Source: Aliagarivorans taiwanensis DSM 22990 (lineage in GTDB: Bacteria; Pseudomonadota; Gammaproteobacteria; Enterobacterales; Celerinatantimonadaceae). Taken from it: a DNA stretch of 64,000 bases. The notes beneath the pieces were generated by a model. The model saw only the letters and a list, made by a program, of their open reading frames with translations, searched no databases and had not been told where the DNA came from. Every line of letters begins with the position of its first letter. Within the stretch, counting starts at the first letter, position 1. Positions 34,987 through 44,536 of the stretch are shown in pieces. The stretch is taken from positions 62,001 through 126,000 of the forward strand of contig NZ_AUBZ01000008.1 of assembly GCF_000429505.1 (NCBI RefSeq), in the 5' to 3' direction. Made by a program: the position numbers and the translations under genes.

Positions 34987-36012
34987 TTACTTACACAGCA
35001 GCTTCACTACCAGCGCCCCGGCATCGCGGATAGGATCGGTATTGAGCGACACCACCCAGCCCGGTACTTTAGCTTGATAGCGGCGCAGCTCTCGCCCCCA
35101 AGCGTCATAGTGCACCGCCAGCTCTTGGCCGACCTCCACTTGCTCTAGCAGCTGCACCGAAGGGATCACAAAGCCGCCTCCCTCTGCGCGATGGGTCGAC
35201 AGCTTGGTGCCTTCGATACAAGGTGGCACGTGGCTGTCAAAACCTTCCTGCATGTTGTGTTCCGCCAAGATCCTCCGAATGCCCTCTACCGCGCGCTGGA
35301 TCAGCAGCGGCTGATACTGCTTGCCCTCGCCCACCTCCACGGTGATACACGGCACGCCGATGCGATTCATCTCGGTTTCCAACACCCCTTTCTCGCCGGG
35401 ATCGTCCAGCAGCATATCCGGCCCCATCAGCTTGGCCATTTGCTGCGCGGCCGGCACCCGGTAATCGGCAAAGACAAACAGTGGATAGTTACAGCTGCGG
35501 GTTTGGCTGTGCAGGTCGATGGCCATATCGAAACCCAGCGAGAAAAGCTTTTGCCACAGCTCAGCCACCAAGCGTTGGTTGCCACAACCGGCGGCGCTGC
35601 CGGGGAACAGGCGATTGATATCGTGATAGGCCGCCTCGGGGTCACTGCTATAGCTCTCTCGGCGATGCAGCAGCGCACCGCTTTGGTTGATGATAGGCGC
35701 CACCACCACCGTACCCATTAGCAACTTGCCGCTCAACACTTGAGCAATGCCGTGGGCGGTCAGCATCCCGTTGGTTTCGTCGCCATGCACGCCGGCGCTG
35801 ATTAACAGCTTCGGGCCGGCAGCTTGGGCTTTGAATACCCGCAGCGGCACACGGCGCGGCAGCCCCAAGCCATTGGTTTGTAGCTGCAGCTCGAAGCAGT
35901 GCCCGCCGGGGCTTAGTGCATCAAGATCCAGAGTATTGATAATCGAAGTGGCAGACAGGGCCTGGCTAGTATCCATAAACAACATGTTTCGCGCAGCAGC
36001 GCGTCCTTGCAA
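34987..36012 (-). CDS. Zinc-dependent deacylase of the AstE/aspartoacylase family
   Basis: The protein is a peptidase-M14-like zinc enzyme. LLISAGVHGDETNGMLTAHG carries the HxxE zinc ligands and FDMAIDLHSQTRS the third His ligand. The catalytic Glu is probably in PCITVEVGEGKQY. It belongs to the succinylglutamate desuccinylase/aspartoacylase family, but it is not in an ast operon, so the substrate (an N-acyl amino acid or similar) is open. The start is uncertain: TTG 36012, ATG 35985 and ATG 35976 are all possible and none has a clear ribosome binding site. Confidence 0.82.
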   Translation of the reverse strand: MQGRAAARNMLFMDTSQALSATSIINTLDLDALSPGGHCFELQLQTNGLGLPRRVPLRVFKAQAAGPKLLISAGVHGDETNGMLTAHGIAQVLSGKLLMGTVVVAPIINQSGALLHRRESYSSDPEAAYHDINRLFPGSAAGCGNQRLVAELWQKLFSLGFDMAIDLHSQTRSCNYPLFVFADYRVPAAQQMAKLMGPDMLLDDPGEKGVLETEMNRIGVPCITVEVGEGKQYQPLLIQRAVEGIRRILAEHNMQEGFDSHVPPCIEGTKLSTHRAEGGGFVIPSVQLLEQVEVGQELAVHYDAWGRELRRYQAKVPGWVVSLNTDPIRDAGALVVKLLCK

Positions 36013-36123
36013 CGGGGGCTTATTTGGTATCGATTAGTCACAGCTATCAATCGGATTGTTTTAAACGCTTGGGCCTGAGAAAAGCAGTTCCCTACACTAC
36101 AAGCAGATTGAAGGAGCCAAACT

Positions 36124-36555
36124 ATGACGAGTTTTATCACCCGCTGCCCCCACTGCCAAGCACAAAACCGAATCGCCACCGAGCGACGTGAAGAACATGC
36201 GGTATGCGGCAAGTGCAAGCGACCGCTAATGGACGGTGCGCCAATTACCCTCACTCAGGATAATTTCGCCGCACTCACCGAGAGCGAACAGCCGATTGTG
36301 GTCGATTTCTGGGCCGAATGGTGCGGCCCCTGTAAGCAGTTCTCACCAGTGTTCAGCGCGGCCGCCGAGCAAAACCAAGGCAAGCTGCGCTTCGGAAAGA
36401 TCAACACCGAGCACCAGCAAGCACTGGCTGCACAATTTGCGATTCGCAGCATCCCCACCTTGATGGTGTTTAAACAAGGTGAGGTGGTTGCTCAGTTAAG
36501 TGGTGCATTGCCACCCGCGCAGTTCCAGCAATGGCTGGATCAAAACGCTGGATAA
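36124..36555 (+). CDS. trxC: Thioredoxin 2
   Basis: TrxC reduces protein disulfides and supports oxidative-stress defence. The 143-residue protein has the distinctive N-terminal zinc ribbon (RCPHCQ and VCGKCK) and a thioredoxin domain with active site FWAEWCGPCKQFSPVF and the cis-Pro region IRSIPTLMVFKQGE. AAGGAG lies upstream of the ATG. A terminator follows directly. It is monocistronic. Confidence 0.96.
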   Translation: MTSFITRCPHCQAQNRIATERREEHAVCGKCKRPLMDGAPITLTQDNFAALTESEQPIVVDFWAEWCGPCKQFSPVFSAAAEQNQGKLRFGKINTEHQQALAAQFAIRSIPTLMVFKQGEVVAQLSGALPPAQFQQWLDQNAG

Positions 36556-36571
36556 TAAGAGCTCGAATACA

Positions 36572-36602
36572 ACAAAGCCCCTCAATGAGGGGCTTTGTTT
36601 TT
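36572..36602. terminator. Terminator after trxC
   Basis: ACAAAGCCCCTC and GAGGGGCTTTGT at 36572-36598 form a long stem with a small AAT loop, followed by TTTTT. It lies between trxC and the convergent putP gene. Confidence 0.92.
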
Positions 36603-36634
36603 CTAGCTAACTATTTAAGCTAACTACAAAGTAG

Positions 36635-38137
36635 TTAGTCCAAATCCACCAGCGCCTGCTCAAACGCAGCAAACTGCTTGGTGGTCTCTTCGCTTGGCTT
36701 GCCCAGCTTGCTCACGCCGATAATCGCGGCGGTGGCTAGCACAAACCCGGGTACAATTTCATACAGGTCGAAGATTGATGCTTCCGCGCCACGCAAGGTT
36801 GGCCAGATCACGACGGTAGCACCGCCAACCACGATACCCGCCAGCGCGCCATTGCGAGTCATATCCTTCCAGAACACACTCAGTAGAACGGCAGGACCAA
36901 AGGCGGCACCAAAGCCTGCCCAGGCGTAAGACACCAAGCCGAGCACGGTGTTATCGGGCGTGAGAGCCAGTACACAGGCGATCACCGCAATCACGATCAC
37001 GCCAATGCGCCCTACCATTACCACTTCCTTGGTGCTGGCTTGTGGGCGGATCACCTGCTTGTAGAAATCCTCCGCCAAGGCCGATGAGGATACCAATAGC
37101 TGTGAATCAGCGGTGCTCATAATCGCCGCCAAGATAGCCGCCAGCAGAATACCGGCAATCACCGGATGGAACACCGCATTCACCAGCAGCATAAAGATGG
37201 TTTCGCCGTCTTTTAGCGCGCCGCCATGATGGGCATTCACATACAAAATACCCACCAGGCCAACCGCCATGGCGCCCAGCATCGACAGGCCAGTCCAGAT
37301 CACCGCGATACGACGCGCAGTTGGTAGCTCGGCATTACAACGAATCGCTTTAAAACGCGCCAGAATATGCGGCTGACCGAAGTAGCCCAGACCCCAAGCC
37401 AGTAGCGAGATTGTCGCCATTACCGAAAGTGGCGTGCCTTCAACATCGGTAAACAGGTTCATTAGCGCGGGGTTCGTGGCGTTTACATCAGCCACAAGAT
37501 TGAAATCGTTGATCATGGTGGCCGCAATTGGCACCAGTAGCAGCGCAGCCGCCATTAGCAGGCCTTGGATTAAGTCGGTCCAGCTCACTGCCAGAAAACC
37601 ACCGAACAGGGTGTAGGACACTACGCACACGGTACCAACAACCACCGCAGTGGTGTAGTTCAAGCCAAATACGGTCTCGAATAACTTACCGCCAGCAACC
37701 AAGCCAGAGCTAGTGTAGAACAAGAAGAACAGCAGGATGAAGAAGGCAGAAATCAGCTGAATCGCCTTACTGTTATCGTTGAAACGGCGCGACAGATACT
37801 CCGGCAGGGTCAGCGCATTATCGGCCACGATGGAGTAGGTGCGCAGGCGCTTGGCAGTAAGCAGCCAGTTAAGCCACGTGCCCACCAACAGGCCGATGGC
37901 GATCCAGCTGGCGCTCAAGCCAGAGGCAAAAGCCGCACCGGGCAAGCCCAGCAGCAGCCAGCCGCTCATATCGGAGGCGCCGGCAGACAGCGCGGTTGGC
38001 CATGGGCCGAGGCTACGGCCGCCAAGGAAGTAGTCGGCGGATGATTTGGTTCGTCGGTACGCGACAACCCCGATGCTCAGCATCATGGCCAGGTACGCGA
38101 TAAAGGTGGCGCTGATCGCACCGCTATTCTCGATCAT
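36635..38137 (-). CDS. putP: Sodium/proline symporter
   Basis: PutP imports proline with Na+ across the inner membrane. The 500-residue protein has about 13 membrane segments and SSS-family marks: YRRTKSSADYFLGGRSLGPW, SAGASDMSGWLLLGLPGAAF and ILAAIMSTADSQLLVSSSAL (the second Na+ site). AGAGGGAATT precedes the ATG. It is part of a proline-use region with putA about 2 kb away on the same strand. One orphan solute-binding gene is inserted between them in the opposite direction. Confidence 0.95.
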   Translation of the reverse strand: MIENSGAISATFIAYLAMMLSIGVVAYRRTKSSADYFLGGRSLGPWPTALSAGASDMSGWLLLGLPGAAFASGLSASWIAIGLLVGTWLNWLLTAKRLRTYSIVADNALTLPEYLSRRFNDNSKAIQLISAFFILLFFLFYTSSGLVAGGKLFETVFGLNYTTAVVVGTVCVVSYTLFGGFLAVSWTDLIQGLLMAAALLLVPIAATMINDFNLVADVNATNPALMNLFTDVEGTPLSVMATISLLAWGLGYFGQPHILARFKAIRCNAELPTARRIAVIWTGLSMLGAMAVGLVGILYVNAHHGGALKDGETIFMLLVNAVFHPVIAGILLAAILAAIMSTADSQLLVSSSALAEDFYKQVIRPQASTKEVVMVGRIGVIVIAVIACVLALTPDNTVLGLVSYAWAGFGAAFGPAVLLSVFWKDMTRNGALAGIVVGGATVVIWPTLRGAEASIFDLYEIVPGFVLATAAIIGVSKLGKPSEETTKQFAAFEQALVDLD

Positions 38138-38655
38138 AATTCCCTCTAATGCCCAGCGTTGACCTGCCGGGACTTGCTATGTTGTGTGTTGTATTGCTCT
38201 GAGTGCTAGCCGCTCCTTTGGCTGGCTTTGCTTGGCCAATTACCACCCTGCCCGGTTGTTATTGGATGCATCCATTCGCGAAATCGCAGTTGTTGCAGCA
38301 TGGCGCAGAGTAAGACTCCTGCGTCTGCCGGCATGGGGATGACGAGGCCCTGAGCATAGCTAGCCGCTACTGTTTTAAGGCCTGTTGACCATTTGCACCT
38401 AAGTTTGCTGCCTTGGCGCTCTATCGGCTTTGGCGCAGCAGTGTTTTCCGATTCGCCTCAGGGTCGCCGCTAGTAAACTTAAGCAAGCCTCTGAAGTACA
38501 AAAGGAAAGTGCCAAGATAGCACAAACTCAAGTGCTACCGAAAGACTGCTCAATAATGCGGCAGGTCACAGAGTCAACGCTCGGGCGTCCCTCCAACAGC
38601 AGCAATGCATGTTCTGTGCAACACTTGAGTGAAAACTAAAGCATGTTAGATCGCT
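38138..38655. other. Intergenic region between putP and a divergent solute-binding gene
   Basis: About 518 nt lie without a convincing gene. The one open stretch (about 38430-38639) lacks a ribosome binding site and reads as low-complexity junk. A 12-bp palindrome TGGATGCATCCA (38263-38274) and several GTTGCA-like elements are the only patterns I see. The putP promoter must lie here. Confidence 0.5.
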
Positions 38656-39519
38656 ATGAAGTTACAAAGCCTTGGTTTGTTAGTGAGCCTACTAATCTGT
38701 TGGCCGGGAAGTGCCAAAGAGCAGGTGACGGTGTATGTCAGTCACATCCCCCCGTTTAATATTCTCTATGGGGAGACTCGGGGAAGCGGGCAGATAGACG
38801 TTGCCATCCAACAAGTGAGAGACGCACTTGCCGACAGCTTCCAGTTTCAACTGCGCGAAGCGCCGTTTTCGCGCTTTTTCAACGATGCCCGAGCGGGCAA
38901 GGCGATCTGCCATTTCACCCTGCGCCGAACCCCAGAGCGCGAGCAGTTTCTCGATTTCAGCCCGGCCCATACCTATTCCTTCGGTAACGGCTTGATTGTC
39001 AGCGAGGGCAAGTTGGCAGCACTTAGCCCTTATCTCAACGACAATGGGCAGATTGACCTTGGACAAGCCATGGAGCAGGGCGGCTTAAAGCTGTTTGTCG
39101 AGCGTGGGCGGATCTACTCGCCGGTCATTGATCAACTGCTGGCGGAAGCCTCCAACACGCGCGGCCGAGTGACCACCTACTCAAAGCAATACCAGCTGGA
39201 AAGTAAGATCCAACTACTCCGACACCCCAACCTGCTTGGGCTGATCGGCTACCCCTCTGAAGTGTTCTATCACAATCAAGTTCAAGACCCGGAAGATCGC
39301 ATCGCCTACCTAGAAGTTCAGGGCTCGCGCTATCCCACCAGTGGCCACCTGGCCTGCAGCAAGGGAGAGTGGAACGACAGCTTTATGCAGGCCGCGCAAC
39401 AAGAGTTGCAGCAACTGAGCCGCTCACCGGAGTACTACGAGCTGCAATATCAATGGCTGCCGGATAATCTGCATAGCAGCTATCAGGACTTAATCGACGA
39501 GCAGCTACAGCTCGATTAA
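38656..39519 (+). CDS. Orphan periplasmic solute-binding-like protein
   Basis: The 287-residue protein has a signal peptide (MKLQSLGLLVSLLICWPGSA) and an SBP_bac_3-like fold: VYVSHIPPFNILYGETRGSG at the mature start, FSRFFNDARAGKAICHFTLR, and a second lobe with QGGLKLFVERGRIYS. No transport partners are adjacent. It lies between putP and the putA pair in the opposite orientation, overlapping the end of the PutA C-terminal-domain gene by 4 nt. The ligand is unknown. The ribosome binding site is weak. Confidence 0.8.
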   Translation: MKLQSLGLLVSLLICWPGSAKEQVTVYVSHIPPFNILYGETRGSGQIDVAIQQVRDALADSFQFQLREAPFSRFFNDARAGKAICHFTLRRTPEREQFLDFSPAHTYSFGNGLIVSEGKLAALSPYLNDNGQIDLGQAMEQGGLKLFVERGRIYSPVIDQLLAEASNTRGRVTTYSKQYQLESKIQLLRHPNLLGLIGYPSEVFYHNQVQDPEDRIAYLEVQGSRYPTSGHLACSKGEWNDSFMQAAQQELQQLSRSPEYYELQYQWLPDNLHSSYQDLIDEQLQLD

Positions 39520-40202
39520 GCCTTGCTGCCCAGCGTAAGTAACTCGGTATTTCCCCCTATCGCAGTGAGATTGGTGGTGCGGGTGCGCTCGCAAACCAGC
39601 TGCAGCAAAAAATCAGGATGGGTCAGCGAGGCCTGAGGGTCACCTAGTACCTCGCAGATAAACGGAATTATCGGGCCATCACCTTCCGCTAGCTGTAAGC
39701 GGATCGCTTGCGCCAGCTCTGCCTCGCCGTAATAGCACAGCGCCGCGTATTGATGCGAGGCCAACTGATGCTGCAGGTCGATACATTCACAGCCGGTTAA
39801 CAGCCCATCGGCGGGCAGCTGGCGCAGGTACAGGGTCTCGCTAAAAGATGCGAGCATCGAATCAAGTTCAGAGAAATCACTCGCTAGCAGCACCGCATTG
39901 CCTGCAGCGAGTGCGGCGATGGTCGCCACATACCAACGATAATCATCATCGTCTTGCGGGGAGTATACGAACACCAAGCCCCGTCCCGAGAGGTAGTACT
40001 CGTTACTCTCACCACTGGGGCTGGGCAGGCTCTGCTCAAGCGCACTTAGGCGCAGCATCTGGCGACACTGAAAAGCGGCTAACTGCCGCCACTGGGCAGG
40101 CACTAAGTCCAGCGCCTGCTGCCACTCCAACAATGCAGCCACCCGTTGCTGCGCACCGAGCTGTTGCCACTGTAGCCAGATCGGCGATTGTAATTGCTCC
40201 AT
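39516..40202 (-). CDS. Stand-alone homologue of the PutA C-terminal domain
   Basis: The 228-residue protein aligns by eye, from memory, with the C-terminal ALDH-superfamily domain of long PutA proteins such as E. coli PutA. Shared features are a GESNEYYLSGRGLVFVY stretch, a YAALCYYGEAELAQAIRLQL stretch, and the C-terminal motif ERTRTTNLTAIGGNTELLTL (E. coli ends in a similar NTAAAGGNASLMT motif). In long PutA this domain helps close the substrate-channelling tunnel. The ATG at 40202 is 1 nt after the putA stop, with GAGGAGG inside the putA end, so the two are translationally coupled. It lacks a catalytic Cys and cannot be a P5C dehydrogenase by itself. Confidence 0.75.
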   Translation of the reverse strand: MEQLQSPIWLQWQQLGAQQRVAALLEWQQALDLVPAQWRQLAAFQCRQMLRLSALEQSLPSPSGESNEYYLSGRGLVFVYSPQDDDDYRWYVATIAALAAGNAVLLASDFSELDSMLASFSETLYLRQLPADGLLTGCECIDLQHQLASHQYAALCYYGEAELAQAIRLQLAEGDGPIIPFICEVLGDPQASLTHPDFLLQLVCERTRTTNLTAIGGNTELLTLGSKA

Positions 40203-40203
40203 G

Positions 40204-43200
40204 CTAGCCCTCCTCATCCAGTGGGTTTACCACGCAGTGGCAGAATCGCTTGAGATACAGCGGCCCGCCAGCCTTGGGGCCGGTGCCCGACAAGCCATGA
40301 CCACCGAACGGCTGCACCCCAACCACTGCACCCACCTGATCGCGGTTGATATAGCAGTTGCCCACATGCAGCTGTTGCTCCAGCGCCAGATAGTGGCTGA
40401 TGTTGCGGCTATGCAGCCCAAGGGTCAGGCCGTAACCGCTGTCGTTGATCTGCGCCACTAACTCGCCTAACTGATCCCGCTCATAAGGCAGTACGTGCAA
40501 AATAGGGCCAAACTGCTCCTCGCTGACCTCGGTGAAGCTCTCCACCAATAGCGCGGTTGCCGCCACATAGTGCCCCAGCTCCGCCTGTTTGGAATAAGGG
40601 CTCTGTGCCAACACCTTGCCTTGGCTATGGTAGCTGTCGATATAATCCAGCAGCTTTTGCTGAGCACTTTGGCTAATCACTGGCGCAACATCACAGCGAT
40701 ACTCCAGTGGGCTAGCCATCTTCAGCTCCTGCATCGCTCCGCTGAGCAGCAAGCAGAAGGGCTCAAACACCTCTTGCTGTACCGCCACCACCCGCAGGGC
40801 TGAGCAGCGCTGACCGGCCGAGACAAAGGCGGAGCGCAGCACATCGCGCACCACCTGCTCAAGCAGCGCGCTGCTATCGACGATCATCGCGTTAATCCCA
40901 CCGGTCTCGGCAATCAGTACCGGCGGCGGGCCCTCTCGCTCTGCCAGGTAGCGTTGTAGATGCTTGGCCGTGGCAGTGGAGCCGGTAAAGGCCACCCCTG
41001 CCACACAGTTCGCCCGGCAAAGTTGCGGTCCAAGCTCGCTACCCGCCCCCAGCAACAGCTGTAAAGCGGCGCGCGGCAGGCCCGCTTGATACCAAAGCTC
41101 GACGGCGCGCACAGCCAACAAGCTGGTACTCTCAGCCGGTTTCGCAATCACCGTATTACCCGCCACCAAGGCCGCCGCAATCTGGCCCACAAAGATGGCC
41201 AGCGGGAAGTTCCACGGGCTGATGCAAACGAACACCCCGCGCCCTTGATAGCGGGCCACTTGCTGTAGGCCGAGGTGATCGCTAAAGCTGTAGCCAATCA
41301 GCTCGCGCTGGGCGCAGCTGCCGTAGTAATGCAGAAAGTCCACCGCCTCACGCAGCTCATCGATGCTATCTTGCAGGGTTTTACCCGCCTCTCGTTGGCA
41401 CAGTGCTAACAGCTCAGGGCGGTGAGCCTCTAGCAGCTCAGCAAAGCGGTTTAAGATGCTAACCCGCTTGCTCAGGTCGAGCTGTTGCCACTCGGGCAGG
41501 CAGCGCTCAGCCTGCAACAGGGCCTCATCAACTTGGCCGCTATCGGCAAAGCCAAGCTGGCCGACCTGCTTCTCCACATGGTAGGGGCTGAACACGGCCA
41601 GCCGGTTCTCCAGATAGGTATGCTCGCTCTCATCCCCCGCCAGCTGCGATATGCCCTGCCAGTGGCAGTCATCGCGCAGATAGGGCGCCATCGCCAGCTG
41701 CAGCTCCGATAGCTGGGCGGAGTCATCTAGGTTGCTGCCTTGGGAGTTTTGTCGATAGCCCTGATAGATATCTGGCGGTAGCGGAATATGTGGGTTAGCC
41801 AGCGGGCTCATTGCCTCTAGCACGGTACAAGGGTGGGCAATCAGTTGCTCCACCGGGCAGCGCTTGTCGAACAAGCGATGAACAAAGGAGCTGTTGGCGC
41901 CATTTTCCAACAGTCGCCGCACCAGATAGGGCAATAGTTCGCGATGGCTACCGACCGGGCCATAGATGCGCACGGTTTTGCCGATCAGCTCTGAGGTGGC
42001 GCGATAGAGCGCTTCGCCCATGCCATGTAGGCGTTGGTACTCGTAGTGGTCGTGCTGCGCCATGGCGCTGATTGCCGCGATGGTGTGGGCATTGTGGGTG
42101 GCAAACTGCGGATAGAGTAGCCCCTTGATATGGGGCGATAACAACAGCCGCGCACAAGCCAGATACGCGCTATCAGTGCCCGCCTTGCGGGTAAACAGCG
42201 GATAACAGGCTTGGCCACGCTGCTGGGCCAGTTTTAACTCGGCATCCCAGTAGGCGCCTTTGACCAGCCGCACCGGGATCTTATCGCCCTGCTGATGGGC
42301 CAAGCCGGCCAACCAAGCTAGTACCGCCAATGCCGCCTTATGGTAGCTCTGCACCACCATACCAAGCTGCCCCCAGCCTTGCAGCGACAGATGGCGATAG
42401 AGTTTTTCGAACAGCTCCATGGAGAGCATCAGCCGGTCCACCTCTTCGGCATCGATGGTCAGCGGCACCTCCAACAGCTTGGCCTTTTGGCACAGCGGCA
42501 GGATGCGCTCAAACATCTCCCCCAGCACCCGCTCGCGCTGGGCCTGTTCATAGCGGGGAAACAGTGCCGATAACTTGATCGATACACTGCCTTGTTGGGT
42601 GTCGGCCACCTGCTCAATGGCGCGAAAATAGGACTTGAGGTAACGCTCGGCATCATCCATGGTCAGGGCGGCTTCGCCAAGCATATCGTAGGAGAAGCAG
42701 TAGCCCTGCATGCGCAGCTCCGCGCCATTGGCAATGGCTTGGTCCAGTGTTTCCCCTAGCACAAACTGGCGGCCTATCACCTTCATGGATTGATTGATCG
42801 CGCCGCGCAGCAAAGACTCCGAGGTGGAAGCCAGCAACCGTTGCAGTCGCGAATCCGCTGATAGACTGTGGTCAAACTCGATAATCTTGCCGCTGAGCAT
42901 CAGACCCCAGGTGGAGGCGTTCACCAGTATCGATTTATCGCGTTTAAGATGGCTTTGCCAGTTGGCGCTGCTGAGCTTATCGCGGATCAAGGCGTCGGCG
43001 GTGGCCCGGTCGGGAATACGCAACAAGGACTCCGCCAGACACATCAGCAGCACCCCTTCCTCGGTGTCGAGGCTGTATTCCAACAGCAGCTGATCGAGGA
43101 TGTGCAAGGCATGTTTGTCGGCACGCACCGCTTCCACCAGATGGCGGGCGACGCTATCTATCAGCGGTTTTTCAGAGAGATTGGCGCGCGCAAAGGGCTG

Positions 43201-43317
43201 GAGCTTGGCCAGATAGTCACTTTCATCGGCGCTGAGCAGGGCTGGGATCGCCTGCCACCAGCTCGCCAGCGGAGTGTTCAAGGCATCACTACTGAACACT
43301 TGAGCAGGGTTAAACAT
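40204..43317 (-). CDS. putA: Bifunctional proline dehydrogenase / P5C dehydrogenase, short form
   Basis: PutA oxidises proline to glutamate at the membrane. The 1037-residue protein has a proline dehydrogenase barrel (about 200-480; IDAEEVDRLMLSMELFEKLY, RLVKGAYWDAELKLAQQRG) and an aldehyde dehydrogenase domain (about 550-1030) with SPWNFPLAIFVGQIAAALVA, the catalytic Glu in LIAETGGINAM and catalytic Cys in SAGQRCSALRV. It lacks the N-terminal ribbon-helix-helix of autoregulating PutA and ends right after the ALDH core, the missing C-terminal domain being encoded by the next gene. AAGGAGGG precedes the ATG. Confidence 0.95.
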   Translation of the reverse strand: MFNPAQVFSSDALNTPLASWWQAIPALLSADESDYLAKLQPFARANLSEKPLIDSVARHLVEAVRADKHALHILDQLLLEYSLDTEEGVLLMCLAESLLRIPDRATADALIRDKLSSANWQSHLKRDKSILVNASTWGLMLSGKIIEFDHSLSADSRLQRLLASTSESLLRGAINQSMKVIGRQFVLGETLDQAIANGAELRMQGYCFSYDMLGEAALTMDDAERYLKSYFRAIEQVADTQQGSVSIKLSALFPRYEQAQRERVLGEMFERILPLCQKAKLLEVPLTIDAEEVDRLMLSMELFEKLYRHLSLQGWGQLGMVVQSYHKAALAVLAWLAGLAHQQGDKIPVRLVKGAYWDAELKLAQQRGQACYPLFTRKAGTDSAYLACARLLLSPHIKGLLYPQFATHNAHTIAAISAMAQHDHYEYQRLHGMGEALYRATSELIGKTVRIYGPVGSHRELLPYLVRRLLENGANSSFVHRLFDKRCPVEQLIAHPCTVLEAMSPLANPHIPLPPDIYQGYRQNSQGSNLDDSAQLSELQLAMAPYLRDDCHWQGISQLAGDESEHTYLENRLAVFSPYHVEKQVGQLGFADSGQVDEALLQAERCLPEWQQLDLSKRVSILNRFAELLEAHRPELLALCQREAGKTLQDSIDELREAVDFLHYYGSCAQRELIGYSFSDHLGLQQVARYQGRGVFVCISPWNFPLAIFVGQIAAALVAGNTVIAKPAESTSLLAVRAVELWYQAGLPRAALQLLLGAGSELGPQLCRANCVAGVAFTGSTATAKHLQRYLAEREGPPPVLIAETGGINAMIVDSSALLEQVVRDVLRSAFVSAGQRCSALRVVAVQQEVFEPFCLLLSGAMQELKMASPLEYRCDVAPVISQSAQQKLLDYIDSYHSQGKVLAQSPYSKQAELGHYVAATALLVESFTEVSEEQFGPILHVLPYERDQLGELVAQINDSGYGLTLGLHSRNISHYLALEQQLHVGNCYINRDQVGAVVGVQPFGGHGLSGTGPKAGGPLYLKRFCHCVVNPLDEEG

Positions 43318-43409
43318 CGAAGACCCTCCTTAAAGGCTCGAAGTCTCCCTATAAAGCTAGGCAAGCGCGTGATTTACACAAGTTTGTAGCCAACAAGTCG
43401 GCAGCTAGG

Positions 43410-43423
43410 CTGATTTAGATCAA
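43410..43423 (-). promoter_or_regulatory. Candidate FNR/CRP-family site upstream of putA
   Basis: On the minus strand the site reads TTGATCTAAATCAG, matching the FNR consensus TTGAT-N4-ATCAA at 9 of 10 defined positions. It lies about 93 nt upstream of the putA start. An FNR- or CRP-type regulator could tie proline oxidation to respiration. Assignment is by eye only. Confidence 0.5.
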
Positions 43424-43461
43424 CAACTTACACCAACGATTATTCAACTCTGTGACAGAGC

Positions 43462-44490
43462 TTAAGGCACCATCCAAGCGGTAAAGCGACTGCGGCTGAG
43501 CAAAGCGCTAACTAGCATCGCGATGGCCAGCAGCAGTGGGATCATCACTAGCAGCGCCAAGGCCGGGTGAGCAAACCACTGATAGATCCCCAAATCCAGC
43601 TCGCGCGCCGGGATTAGTAGCAAGGGATGGCACAGGTAGATGCCAAAAGAGTACTTAGAAATCAGCTGAATCGGTTTGCGCCAGCCTTGCGGGATCTGCT
43701 CGGCATAGTACTTGGCCAAGACAAACAGCGAACAGGCGATCAGCGCGGTATTCAGAGTCTTGTAGCTCATCATCACCGTCTGATATTCGCTCATCCGCCA
43801 ATCTAGCCAAAGCGTCACCAGCAGGTTGCAGCCCAAGCTAAAGCCCAGCAGCATCTTCCACAGATTCAACTGGTCCTTCTGGTCGCGGTTAAACAGATAC
43901 CAGCCCGCTACCAGATAGCCGGAGTAGAGAATCAGATTCTGCCGCAGCGGGGTATCAACTTTTAGCCAGTGCATCAGCGTTAGGCACAGCCAAGCGGCCA
44001 GCAACAGTCGCACTCGCTGCTCGTCCATCTTGTTCAAAAGTGGCGCTAACAGCGGGATCACAAAGTACAGCGGAATAAAATCGTAGAAGAACCATAGGTG
44101 ATACCAGACCGGCTGATTGGGGCTGAGCTCGATAAGTTTCAGCATGCCGCTTACATCCCAGTGTCCGCCCAGCAGGCTGGCGGCAAAGGCGTAGATCAGC
44201 GTCCAGGTCACAAAGGGCACCACCACCTTGCCGAGGCGACGTGTCAGATAGTGGCGACAGTTAAACGGGCGGGCGTCTGAGAGAAGCAGCGCCCCAGAGA
44301 TCAATATAAACACCGGCACTGCCCAGCGGCTGATGGCATTCAGCCCCACCGGAAAGGCCCAGTAGTGGAAATCGGTGAGCCCGACTTGATGGCGATAAGG
44401 GCCCAGCACATGAATGCCCACCACGGCGATGGCCGCAATACAGCGCAGTAACTCGATGAAAAACAAGGGGGTGTTAGCCGGCCGGGACAT
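43462..44490 (-). CDS. Acyltransferase 3 family membrane protein
   Basis: The 342-residue protein has ten hydrophobic segments and the acyltransferase-3 pattern: FIELLRCIAAIAVVGIHVLG with the catalytic-type His, and WAVPVFILISGALLLSD. Such proteins transfer acetyl or other acyl groups to sugars of surface polysaccharides; close relatives include WecH and OafA. No polysaccharide genes are adjacent, so the acceptor is unknown. A late segment SKYSFGIYLCHPLLLIPARE is also typical. Confidence 0.88.
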   Translation of the reverse strand: MSRPANTPLFFIELLRCIAAIAVVGIHVLGPYRHQVGLTDFHYWAFPVGLNAISRWAVPVFILISGALLLSDARPFNCRHYLTRRLGKVVVPFVTWTLIYAFAASLLGGHWDVSGMLKLIELSPNQPVWYHLWFFYDFIPLYFVIPLLAPLLNKMDEQRVRLLLAAWLCLTLMHWLKVDTPLRQNLILYSGYLVAGWYLFNRDQKDQLNLWKMLLGFSLGCNLLVTLWLDWRMSEYQTVMMSYKTLNTALIACSLFVLAKYYAEQIPQGWRKPIQLISKYSFGIYLCHPLLLIPARELDLGIYQWFAHPALALLVMIPLLLAIAMLVSALLSRSRFTAWMVP

Positions 44491-44536
44491 AGGTCTCTCG
44501 CTAAACGGTTTTTAGGTATTGTACGGTTTAGGGCAT

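Noticed and set aside
38430-38639. Plus-strand open frame of 69 codons before the solute-binding gene
   Set aside because: No ribosome binding site and an unstructured composition. Treated as non-coding.
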